DNA of 6,607 bases from Dysgonomonas sp. (GTDB lineage Bacteria; Bacteroidota; Bacteroidia; Bacteroidales; Dysgonomonadaceae). The notes under the pieces are model-generated. The model did not search any database. It saw only the letters and a program-made list of their open reading frames with translations, and was not told where the DNA came from. Where the stretch lies: positions 1 through 6,607 of the forward strand of contig DQAM01000119.1 of the NCBI GenBank assembly GCA_003523545.1, given 5' to 3'. This document shows, in pieces, positions 1 through 6,607 of this stretch; position 1 is the stretch's first letter, and each line of letters begins with the position of its first letter. A program made the translations under genes and the position numbers.

Positions 1-289
1 ATACCAGGTCTACAAATCCCGTACCGTCTGTAAAGTGGGCAACCAGCCTTTTAGCCCGGCCCTCACCCATATACTCGAATGCCGTTATACGTCCTTTCAG
101 CTGTATATAAGGCATATTACCGTCTATCTCATGAATATAAAATATACGGCTCTTATCTATATATTTGTAAGGATAGTAATGGAAAAGGTCGTCTACCGAA
201 AAAATATCCAATTCTTTATTTAATATTTCGGCTTTTTTAGGACCTACTCCGGGAAGGTACTTTATATCGGTATTTGAAATATCAGGCAT
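1..289 (-). CDS. recG: ATP-dependent DNA helicase RecG, N-terminal fragment (runs off the left edge)
   Basis: The minus strand from the ATG at 289 is open for 96 codons to the window edge, so only the N-terminus is present. RecG is a monomeric double-stranded DNA translocase that remodels stalled forks, D-loops and Holliday junctions. Visible are the helix-hairpin-like LPGVGPKKA at residues 12-20, the YYPYKYID block at 38-45 (the family's FPxRYxD-like position), and the start of the OB-fold wedge domain around residues 59-96, with IQLKGRI at 62-68 and LVAHFTDGTG at 82-91. These match the RecG N-terminus as I know it from Bacteroidetes. The helicase motor domains lie outside the window. The ATG is 16 bases after the ruvB stop, with AT-rich sequence and no Shine-Dalgarno motif, so it is probably co-transcribed with and downstream of ruvB. 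Whether the rest of the gene is intact cannot be judged here. Confidence 0.93.
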   Translation of the reverse strand, partial: MPDISNTDIKYLPGVGPKKAEILNKELDIFSVDDLFHYYPYKYIDKSRIFYIHEIDGNMPYIQLKGRITAFEYMGEGRAKRLVAHFTDGTGFVDLV

Positions 290-305
290 TCAAGCTAAAT
301 TATTT

Positions 306-1328
306 TCAAAATAAGAATCCCTGCTCGTTTTGTTTTAAGCGCCCCAGATGTTTATAGGCTAATTCGGTAGCCTCACGTCCGCGCGGTGTGCGTTTCATGA
401 AGCCTTCTTTTATAAGGAAAGGTTCGTATACTTCCTCTATGGTACCGCTGTCTTCACCCAGTGCGGTAGCTATGGTAGATATACCCACGGGGCCTCCCTT
501 AAATTTATCGATAATAGTAAGTAATATCTTATTATCGATTTCATCGAGACCGTATTTATCGATGTTCAGAGCTTCGAGTGCATAATCTGCAATTTCTTTA
601 TCGATCCGTCCCGAACCTTTGACTTGTGCAAAATCCCGGACGCGCCGCAACAATGCATTAGCTATACGCGGGGTTCCCCGGCTCCGAAGCGCTATATTAC
701 GCGCCGCTTCTTTATCGCAAGGCACATCGAGTATATTAGCCGACCTCGCAATAATTCCGGTCAGAACATCTGCATCGTAATACTCCAGGTGCATATTGAT
801 TCCGAAACGCGCCCTTAAAGGACTTGTCAATAATCCGCTGCGGGTGGTAGCACCTATCAGTGTGAAAGGATTGAGTTCTATCTGAACTGAGCGTGCACTA
901 GGCCCTTTATCGATCATAATGTCGATACGGTAATCTTCCATAGCGCTATACAGGTATTCCTCTACAATCGGGGAAAGCCGGTGTATCTCATCTATGAAAA
1001 GTACATCATTAGCTTCCAAAGAAGTAAGGAGTCCTGCCAGATCGCCCGGTTTATCCAATACAGGGCCGGAAGTTATCTTAAAACCTACCCCCAACTCATT
1101 GGCTATAATATTGGATAAGGTGGTTTTTCCCAGTCCCGGCGGGCCGTGCAGAAGTGTATGATCGAGAGACTCACCTCTCATACGGGCGGCTGTCACAAAC
1201 ACTTTGAGATTTTCGACAACCTTATCCTGTCCGCTGAAACTATTGAAATTAAGAGGACGCAAAGCATTTTCGTATTCCTGTTCTGCCTTGCCCAGCTTAT
1301 CATTATGTATATTGAATTTATCTGTCAT
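306..1328 (-). CDS. ruvB: Holliday junction branch migration ATPase RuvB
   Basis: This encodes 340 residues, a normal length for RuvB, the AAA+ hexameric motor that works with RuvA and RuvC to migrate Holliday junctions in the cytoplasm. Seen in the sequence: Walker [10 protein letters not shown] at residues 62-70; Walker B VLFIDEIH at 109-116; sensor I GATTRSG at 159-165; the PLRARFG segment at 170-176, whose R174 sits at the arginine-finger position; sensor II RGTPR at 217-221; and a C-terminal winged-helix DNA-binding domain ending with RTPRGR at 313-318. All key ATPase residues are present, so the enzyme should be active. The start at the ATG at 1328 gives the usual short N-terminal extension before the [12 protein letters not shown] segment. 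It lies 18 bases after the rel stop and 16 bases before recG. No ruvA or ruvC is in this window. Confidence 0.98.
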   Translation of the reverse strand: MTDKFNIHNDKLGKAEQEYENALRPLNFNSFSGQDKVVENLKVFVTAARMRGESLDHTLLHGPPGLGKTTLSNIIANELGVGFKITSGPVLDKPGDLAGLLTSLEANDVLFIDEIHRLSPIVEEYLYSAMEDYRIDIMIDKGPSARSVQIELNPFTLIGATTRSGLLTSPLRARFGINMHLEYYDADVLTGIIARSANILDVPCDKEAARNIALRSRGTPRIANALLRRVRDFAQVKGSGRIDKEIADYALEALNIDKYGLDEIDNKILLTIIDKFKGGPVGISTIATALGEDSGTIEEVYEPFLIKEGFMKRTPRGREATELAYKHLGRLKQNEQGFLF

Positions 1329-1346
1329 TATTTATCTATACCAAAA

Positions 1347-3590
1347 CTAACCCACACGATTAACCGACTGAACACCGTCTATTTTCAGTATCTGAGAACA
1401 CAGTTTCTGTACATCGGCTACATTGTGGACATATAGGTTAGCTTTTCCTTCAAAAATTCCATCGTTGGATTCGATGCTCAACGATTTTATATTTACGGCA
1501 TCGGTTGTTATCACTTTTGTTATTTCATTGAGCATGCCTATCCGGTCTATGCCCCGTATAATGATAGTAGAAAGGAAAGAATATTGTCTGTAATCACCCC
1601 ATTCAAGATTCAGTATCTTGTCTCCATAACTGGCTTTTAACTTCAAGCCCACGGGACAATTTACACTGTGAACCTGTACTTCATTATTTTCAGCAATAAA
1701 TCCGAATACTTTATCTCCCGGGATGGGATTGCAACAGGAAGCTATACGAAAGTTCTTCTGAAACGAGTCTTCCTGAAGGATATATGTTTTTTTAGTATCT
1801 ATTTCCTCCAGATTCTGAACTGCAACTTCAGATTTGGAATTACCTTTTTTACCTACGCGGAAAGCTTTCTTGACATAGGTCATAAAGCCATTTGCCGAAT
1901 CTTTGTCTTTTGTATCCAGAAGCTTATCCGGCTTATCGGGCAGCACGATAGATTTGTTGCCGACTGCATAAAACAAATCTTCCCTCCTCGCTATTTTATA
2001 ATAATCGAGAAGCTTATCTATAGTCGATGTAGCTATCTCCTCTACTCCGAATAAGTTTTCAAGGATCAACTTTCCTTCTTTAGCTATTTTCCGCTTCTGT
2101 TTTTTTAATGCGGCTTCGAGCTTAGTACGCGCTTTGGCTGTGGTAATAAAACCCAGCCACTCCGGTTGGGGAGTCTGCGATTTGGAAGTTAGTATCTCCA
2201 CCTGATCCCCGCTGTTGAGTTTATAACTAAGCGGAACCAGTTTATGATTTACCTTTGCACCTATACAATGGTCCCCTATATTGGAATGGAGTTCGTACGC
2301 AAAATCCAAAGCTGTGGCTCCCTGAGCCATCGTTTTCAGATCTCCTTTAGGCGTAAATACGAAAATCTCCTGCGAAAAAAGATTCAGCTTGATCGTATCC
2401 AGAAAATCAATAGCATTAGGTGTTGGATTTTCAAGAATCTCTTTAATGGTCTTCAACCATTTATCCAGTTCCGTATCTTCCTCTATCTTGCCTTCTTTGT
2501 ATCTCCAATGTGCGGCAAAACCCTTTTCCGCAATATCATCCATACGGCGGCTGCGAATCTGGATTTCTATCCATTCTCCATCGGGGCCCATCACCGTGAG
2601 ATGTAAAGCCTGATAACCATTCGATTTGGGACGGCTCACCCAATCCCTTATACGGTCGGGACGCAACCGGTATATATCGGTAATGGCAGAATAGATATCC
2701 CAACACCGTTTTTTCTCATCGACGCCAGGTTCGTTTTCAAATACAATCCTGACGGCAAATATATCGTATACTTCTTCGAAAGGAACTCCTTTCGAACGCA
2801 TCTTATTCCATACAGAATACACGGATTTATCCCGTGCAATCATTTCATATTGGAATCCCATCTGATCGAGACGATCAATAACGGGCACTGCAAAATGATT
2901 AAAAATCTGAGTACGCCTTTTTTTAGACTGCCGTAATTTTTGGGAAATCTCTTCGTATTCTTCCGGATTCTCATACATAAAACTAAGCTCTTCAAGCTCT
3001 GTTTTTATGGCAAAAAGGCCTAACCGATGTGCCAAAGGGGCATAAATATACATGGTCTCCCCGGCTATTTTAAGCCTTTTGGCAGGAGCCATCGAACCCA
3101 GAGTACGCATATTATGCAGACGGTCGGCAATCTTCACGAGAATAACCCGGATATCATCTGCCATAGTCAGGAGAAGCTTACGGAAATTCTCCGCTTGCGA
3201 GGATACATTTTCCCCGAACATCCCGCTCGATATTTTAGTCAGCCCGTCCACAATCTCTGCAATCTTGTCCCCAAACAGGACTTTAATATCTTCGACCGTA
3301 TATTCCGTATCTTCTACCACATCGTGTAATAATGCAGCACAAATAGAAGTGGAACCCAGACCGATCTCCGAACATACTATGCGGGCGACTGCAATCGGGT
3401 GCATAATGTAAGGTTCGCCCGAACGGCGCCTGGCACCCTTATGCGCTTCCCTGGCAATGTGGAATGCTTTAGTTATAAGTTCCACCTTACGCCTGTGATT
3501 CGATCTAAGATAATCATTGATAAGAGCATCAAACTCGCGCTCTATCAATTTCTCATCATCTTTTACCTTATCTTGCAGATTTTTATCCAT
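1347..3590 (-). CDS. Bifunctional (p)ppGpp synthetase/hydrolase, RelA/SpoT (Rel) family
   Basis: Read from the ATG at 3590, this is 747 residues, normal for a long RSH enzyme. It makes and degrades the alarmone (p)ppGpp in the stringent response. The HD hydrolase domain has H64, HD at 89-90, ED at 93-94, D156 and N160, all conserved, so hydrolysis should work. The synthetase domain has RDKS at 253-256, D276 in YDIFAVR, GYQALH at 325-330 and E342 in IEIQIR, so synthesis should work too. A TGS domain follows (about 408-470), then a Cys/His segment (CC at 619-620, H641, C645) and a C-terminal ACT domain (about 671-747). The same frame extends to a TTG at 3629, but those 13 codons lie in an inverted repeat and the encoded residues look unlike the family. 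The ATG is preceded by TTAAAAAAT, typical AT-rich Bacteroidetes initiation sequence. The symbol rel, relA or spoT depends on annotation practice. Confidence 0.96.
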   Translation of the reverse strand: MDKNLQDKVKDDEKLIEREFDALINDYLRSNHRRKVELITKAFHIAREAHKGARRRSGEPYIMHPIAVARIVCSEIGLGSTSICAALLHDVVEDTEYTVEDIKVLFGDKIAEIVDGLTKISSGMFGENVSSQAENFRKLLLTMADDIRVILVKIADRLHNMRTLGSMAPAKRLKIAGETMYIYAPLAHRLGLFAIKTELEELSFMYENPEEYEEISQKLRQSKKRRTQIFNHFAVPVIDRLDQMGFQYEMIARDKSVYSVWNKMRSKGVPFEEVYDIFAVRIVFENEPGVDEKKRCWDIYSAITDIYRLRPDRIRDWVSRPKSNGYQALHLTVMGPDGEWIEIQIRSRRMDDIAEKGFAAHWRYKEGKIEEDTELDKWLKTIKEILENPTPNAIDFLDTIKLNLFSQEIFVFTPKGDLKTMAQGATALDFAYELHSNIGDHCIGAKVNHKLVPLSYKLNSGDQVEILTSKSQTPQPEWLGFITTAKARTKLEAALKKQKRKIAKEGKLILENLFGVEEIATSTIDKLLDYYKIARREDLFYAVGNKSIVLPDKPDKLLDTKDKDSANGFMTYVKKAFRVGKKGNSKSEVAVQNLEEIDTKKTYILQEDSFQKNFRIASCCNPIPGDKVFGFIAENNEVQVHSVNCPVGLKLKASYGDKILNLEWGDYRQYSFLSTIIIRGIDRIGMLNEITKVITTDAVNIKSLSIESNDGIFEGKANLYVHNVADVQKLCSQILKIDGVQSVNRVG

Positions 3591-3607
3591 ATTTTTTAAA
3601 ACAAAAG

Positions 3608-3638
3608 AGTTACAGGGATGAAATATCAAACTGTAACT
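3608..3638 (-). terminator. Possible terminator or attenuator hairpin between the transglycosylase gene and rel
   Basis: On the minus strand, AGTTACAG (3638-3631) and CTGTAACT (3615-3608) form a perfect 8-bp stem with a 15-base loop, followed at once by CTTTTGTTTT. It starts 12 bases after the transglycosylase stop and ends 17 bases before the rel ATG. The shape suits an intrinsic terminator, but the stem has only three G:C pairs and the loop is long, so it may be leaky or only stabilise the mRNA 3' end. I see no convincing promoter between it and rel, so full termination would leave rel without an obvious transcription source. Confidence 0.4.
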
Positions 3639-3650
3639 TCTTTATAACAA

Positions 3651-5699
3651 CTATCTAGGTATTTTTAGTTTTTGCCCTATTTTTAATCTATCCGACCTGA
3701 GTTTATTTACCCTCTTTATCTCTCTGACGGTTAAACCCTTACCGAACTTTTCGACTATATGTCCTAATGTATCACCTGCTTTAACGGTATAAGTCGTTTG
3801 TTTGCTCGCAGGCTTTTTTGCTGCGGGGGCAGGCTTGGAAACTGCTTCTGCCGGAACATTAGTTCCGCCGGTACCGGTTACAGCCGGACGGGATTCCCGG
3901 TACTCTTCAAATCCGGGATCAGAATTTCCGGGTGCTATATCTGCCATTAACTCGTCCGCTCTCTCTTCAGCATTATTTACCGGCTCAGATGTCTGTTGCG
4001 GCAAATGTATTATAAGCCTTTCGCCTACACGGGGCATCGTTGTTTCTATTTTATTCCAATCGACAATATCATCGGGAGACACTTTGTATTTATTACCTAT
4101 CTGGGTAAGCGTTTCGCCAATACGTACTTTATGATAAATAGTACGTGTCTCTATCGGTATACTATGGGCTTCTTCTTCGACACTAGGACCGGCTGTAATA
4201 TTTTCCGCAGCTTCGATCATAACAGACTCGGCATTAGCAGCAGGCGCAGGCGTACTTGAATTTTCAGCTGCCTGACGATTAAAGTACTCAGCCAACATAT
4301 TAGGAGCCTCTGCATCCTTACGGGCATTTTCAATATCCTTCGCTAATTGAGATGAAAGTTCGTTATTGACGTTATTCTCTTTATTTGCATTATTTTGAGC
4401 AAGCAATTCTGCTTGTTTTTCTTCTGCTTGTTTAGTCTTGCGTACCGGCTTATGCACTGACAATACCTGCCCTACACGCAGTTTAGTCGATCGCAGACCA
4501 TTCCATTTTTTAAGCTGGGCTACAGTTACCCTATGTTTTGATGCAATAGTAGACAAACTTTCCCCCCTGCGCACCCGGTGCCTTATCCTGTCACTGTTTG
4601 ATAAATCCATCCCGCTCGGATTAACCACTTTGCGGTGCGACAAAAATTCATTGCTGCGGTGTGCATATACATTTTCTTTGTAGACAGAAAAGTCCACAGC
4701 CTGAGCAGAAGGAAGCTTCACTACATACTTTTTGAATTCGCCCGGAACTATATCTTTTTTAAACTGCGGATTCAGGCTTCTCAAATCATCTAACGGTACG
4801 TTCAGCACTTCGGACAACTGCTTAAGATGCAGGTAACGATCTACAACGATTGTATCGGTCGAATGGTTGTATTCGTATTCGGCAGGACATATATTATGGA
4901 GCGAATAATAATTCATTGCATACGTGGCAGCTATAAATGCTGGAACATATCCTCTTGTTTCGCGCGGCAGATATTGGTAAATGTCCCAGTAATCGGTTTT
5001 ACCTCCGCTGCGCCTGATTGCTTTGTTCACATTTCCCGGACCGCAGTTGTAAGCCGCAATAACCAGATTCCAGTCTCCGTAAATATCGTACAAATCCTTG
5101 AGATAGCGAACGGCGGCATCTGTCGATTTCAAGGGATCGCAACGCTCGTCGACAAGGCTGTTGATCTCAAGGTTGTATAATTTGGCTGTTCCTATCATAA
5201 ACTGCCACAGGCCCATAGCTCCTGCCCGCGATTTTATGGTAGGATTCAAGGCTGATTCTATAATCGGAAGATATTTAAGTTCGAGAGGAAGGCCTTCTCT
5301 ATCCAGTGCTTTCTCAAAAATAGGGAAATAATAATTTGATTTAGCAAGAAAAAATCCTACGCTCGAGCGCATTCGACCCGTGTACATTTCTATATAAGAA
5401 CGGACAACCGGATTGTATACAAGTTCCATTTCGGTTGGAAGACTATATAAACGACGAATGTAAGAAGAGTCCGGATAAGAGACGTTTTCATCATTAGTGG
5501 ATGTGCAATACGCTGAAATTTTCATATCTCGCCTCCAATCGGCCAGCAACTGATCAAAATTGCGTTCGATTTCCTCAGGGATCATTAAATCTTTATCGGT
5601 TATGGTATCTTTCACCGATATAGGCCTTCTTTGAGATTGAGCCGTCAACAAAACTGTGTTTCCCAGTATAATACTTATTAATAATATTTTCTTAAACAT
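3651..5699 (-). CDS. Secreted MltD-like lytic transglycosylase with LysM domains
   Basis: This encodes 682 residues. Lytic transglycosylases cleave the glycan strands of peptidoglycan to 1,6-anhydro-muropeptides. A signal peptide spans about residues 1-20, with likely cleavage near LLTA/QSQ and no lipobox cysteine, so the product should be soluble in the periplasm. The SLT catalytic domain covers about 120-265, with the catalytic glutamate E148 in PIIESALNP, GAMGLWQFM at 160-168 and AAYNCGPGNV at 215-224. A degenerate LysM-like segment lies at about 285-330, followed by three clear LysM peptidoglycan-binding repeats at about 373-415, 522-565 and 636-681. They are joined by low-complexity linkers rich in Ala, Glu, Asn and Pro (about 421-515 and 570-634). 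It is longer than E. coli MltD, mainly through linkers and the extra LysM. The ATG at 5699 is directly followed by the signal peptide. The gene lies 40 bases after the DUF5683 gene; mltD is a fair informal label. Confidence 0.95.
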   Translation of the reverse strand: MFKKILLISIILGNTVLLTAQSQRRPISVKDTITDKDLMIPEEIERNFDQLLADWRRDMKISAYCTSTNDENVSYPDSSYIRRLYSLPTEMELVYNPVVRSYIEMYTGRMRSSVGFFLAKSNYYFPIFEKALDREGLPLELKYLPIIESALNPTIKSRAGAMGLWQFMIGTAKLYNLEINSLVDERCDPLKSTDAAVRYLKDLYDIYGDWNLVIAAYNCGPGNVNKAIRRSGGKTDYWDIYQYLPRETRGYVPAFIAATYAMNYYSLHNICPAEYEYNHSTDTIVVDRYLHLKQLSEVLNVPLDDLRSLNPQFKKDIVPGEFKKYVVKLPSAQAVDFSVYKENVYAHRSNEFLSHRKVVNPSGMDLSNSDRIRHRVRRGESLSTIASKHRVTVAQLKKWNGLRSTKLRVGQVLSVHKPVRKTKQAEEKQAELLAQNNANKENNVNNELSSQLAKDIENARKDAEAPNMLAEYFNRQAAENSSTPAPAANAESVMIEAAENITAGPSVEEEAHSIPIETRTIYHKVRIGETLTQIGNKYKVSPDDIVDWNKIETTMPRVGERLIIHLPQQTSEPVNNAEERADELMADIAPGNSDPGFEEYRESRPAVTGTGGTNVPAEAVSKPAPAAKKPASKQTTYTVKAGDTLGHIVEKFGKGLTVREIKRVNKLRSDRLKIGQKLKIPR

Positions 5700-5712
5700 G
5701 GATGTAAATTTA

Positions 5713-5741
5713 AAAAGCTTTTAGAAAAAAGACAAAAGCTT
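5713..5741 (-). repeat. Inverted AAGCTTTT repeat in the gap before the transglycosylase gene
   Basis: On the minus strand AAGCTTTT (5741-5734) and AAAAGCTT (5722-5715) could pair as an 8-bp stem around an 11-base T-rich loop; the second copy is part of a 10-base palindrome, AAAAGCTTTT. The first arm overlaps the stop codon of the DUF5683 gene. The stem has only two G:C pairs, so a stable terminator is unlikely. In such AT-rich sequence it may be chance, or a weak mRNA-processing structure. Confidence 0.25.
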
Positions 5742-6525
5742 AGAAGATAATGTTACATTGTATCCCTATCATTTTATTCTGGAAAGCATCCAGCCCCACA
5801 TACGGTGCAACTTTGAACGATAGATCGGTACTTATATCGAAGTCGAATAACTCGGCATCGACATAAGCATCTATCATACTGATTGCATATAGTCCTATGA
5901 CTCCTATTATAGCTAAGTCGCGATTCCTACGGAAATAATCACGGCTTCTTCTTATACGTTCCCGATAAAAAGTCAAACGTGAAGCATCTGTAAACTGATG
6001 AGTATCCCCATCCACATCGTTGTTTATCTGCGATCTGGACAGCAAACTCTCCCATGCTTGATAATTCCCATCCGAAAAATAATCTTCTTTCATTATAGCC
6101 CGGTATCCATCCGTGTAATCTCCGTATATACGCCCGTTCCATGTAATGGCATATACCAAGCCCACAAGTCCGCCGTATACGATAGGTAATTTCCAGTATT
6201 TGCGGTTATATACCTGTCCCAATCCGGGAAATATAGCTGTATACAGAACCGCTTTACTGGAGTTCGGCTTGAATTTAACCTTCTCCTGAGGAATAGTTAC
6301 TATTTCCCCGTCTATCCAGGCTACCGTATCAGCATCATTAAGACCCTGTCTAGCCCCCTCAACGGCTTCTGCTCCTAATAAAGGTATGGTATCCTGTAAA
6401 TGGGTAGATATAGAATCGGAAATTATTGTTCCATTATTTATCTGTATAATATCATTCTGCTGGCCATTTGCAAAAAATGAGAAAGAACAGAATAACAGGC
6501 AAATAATGAAAACCTTATTTATCAT
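5740..6525 (-). CDS. DUF5683 family envelope protein of unknown function
   Basis: This encodes 261 residues. I recognise the DUF5683 family, common in Bacteroidetes next to parB and the lytic transglycosylase, but no biochemical role is known to me. A signal peptide covers about residues 1-21 (hydrophobic core IICLLFCSFSFF, likely cleavage near ANG/QQ). After a polar stretch comes the family's conserved core, KAVLYTAIFPGLGQVYNRKYW at 91-111 (the most diagnostic part is FPGLGQVYNRKYWKLP at 99-114), followed by a hydrophobic segment at about 113-129. An Arg/Tyr-rich region at 187-202 precedes a second hydrophobic segment at about 203-220. The C-terminus (about 229-261) alternates polar and hydrophobic residues, like a beta-rich tail. 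This suggests an inner-membrane or envelope-anchored protein with two membrane spans. The start at the ATG at 6525 is supported by the signal peptide right behind it, although the same frame is open upstream to the window edge. Confidence 0.9.
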   Translation of the reverse strand: MINKVFIICLLFCSFSFFANGQQNDIIQINNGTIISDSISTHLQDTIPLLGAEAVEGARQGLNDADTVAWIDGEIVTIPQEKVKFKPNSSKAVLYTAIFPGLGQVYNRKYWKLPIVYGGLVGLVYAITWNGRIYGDYTDGYRAIMKEDYFSDGNYQAWESLLSRSQINNDVDGDTHQFTDASRLTFYRERIRRSRDYFRRNRDLAIIGVIGLYAISMIDAYVDAELFDFDISTDLSFKVAPYVGLDAFQNKMIGIQCNIIF

Positions 6526-6607
6526 AGGGGAAAATTTAAATCTATTTTTTATTTGGTTAAATTTACTTATAATTTCTTCCAGTTTTTTTTTCGAATTTAA
6601 AGGAAAT
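6526..6607 (-). CDS. Probable C-terminal tail of ParB, cut by the right edge; stop codon not found
   Basis: Only 82 bases remain upstream of the DUF5683 gene. The minus-strand frame starting at 6606 reads FPLNSKKKLEEIISKFNQIK and then NRFKFSP. The first part resembles the end of ParB/Spo0J proteins (a short beta strand, then an acidic or polar turn and an LExI helix), and parB is the gene I would expect before DUF5683 in Bacteroidales. The odd point is that this frame has no stop before the DUF5683 ATG and is in register with it. The frame starting at 6607 instead stops at 6565-6563 after 14 codons (ISFKFEKKTGRNYK) but lacks the LExI helix. The third frame has early stops. The assignment rests on a very short stretch plus gene order, so it is tentative. 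ParB would load on parS sites and recruit SMC for chromosome segregation. Confidence 0.4.

Noticed and set aside
35..223. Plus-strand open frame of 62 codons at the left end
   Set aside because: The opposite strand encodes a clear RecG N-terminus over the same bases.
1342..1349. Minus-strand TAGTTTTG, an exact match to the Bacteroides -7 promoter consensus TAnnTTTG, just upstream of ruvB
   Set aside because: It begins with the rel stop codon, there is no TTTG at the expected -33 distance upstream, and the implied transcript start would leave almost no leader before the ruvB ATG. Chance is the simpler reading.
1668..2054. Plus-strand open frame of 128 codons opposite rel
   Set aside because: It is antisense to a conserved region of rel, its product resembles no family I know, and it is rich in residues typical of antisense frames. 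The same holds for the other plus-strand open frames opposite ruvB, rel, the transglycosylase and DUF5683 genes.
2648..2839. Minus-strand open frame of 63 codons inside rel in another frame
   Set aside because: It falls within the conserved synthetase domain of rel, and its product is not recognisable.
3624..3637. TACAGTTTG on the minus strand as a possible -7 element for rel
   Set aside because: The spacing inside the motif is one base too long, no -33 TTTG is found upstream, and it lies inside the hairpin stem and loop.
3780..4440. Possible nucleotide tandem repeats in the low-complexity part of the transglycosylase gene
   Set aside because: The Ala/Glu/Asn-rich linkers are biased in composition, but I see no repeated DNA unit.
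5939..6142. Minus-strand open frame of 67 codons overlapping the DUF5683 gene in another frame
   Set aside because: It lies wholly inside a recognised coding sequence, and no sign of independent translation is visible.

Overview
The window looks like ordinary chromosomal DNA from a member of the Bacteroidales (phylum Bacteroidota). The evidence is the DUF5683 family gene, the Bacteroidetes-type LysM lytic transglycosylase, the single long Rel/SpoT enzyme, and AT-rich sequence without Shine-Dalgarno motifs before the start codons. No species can be named from the sequence. I see no CRISPR array, tRNA, rRNA, insertion sequence or prophage gene.

Every gene lies on the minus strand, so transcription runs from the right end to the left. 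From right to left: a probable 3' tail of parB (6526-6607, cut by the window edge); a DUF5683 envelope protein of unknown function (5740-6525); a secreted MltD-like lytic transglycosylase with three clear LysM domains (3651-5699); a bifunctional (p)ppGpp synthetase/hydrolase of the Rel/SpoT family (1347-3590); the Holliday-junction branch-migration motor ruvB (306-1328); and the first 96 codons of the recG helicase (1-289, cut by the left edge).

The four gaps between complete or start-bearing genes are 16, 18, 60 and 40 bases, so the block looks like one operon or two overlapping units. The 60-base gap upstream of rel holds an 8-bp inverted repeat with a T-rich tail, which could be a terminator or attenuator separating the envelope genes from rel-ruvB-recG. 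Functionally the block joins chromosome segregation (parB, if correct), cell-wall remodelling (MltD), stringent-response signalling (Rel) and fork or junction repair (RuvB, RecG).

I did not find a new biological system. The points most worth checking are the parB-like frame that stays open into the DUF5683 gene with no stop codon, the rel start codon (ATG at 3590, not an upstream TTG at 3629), and the hairpin in that gap. There is no gene-free stretch longer than 82 bases.
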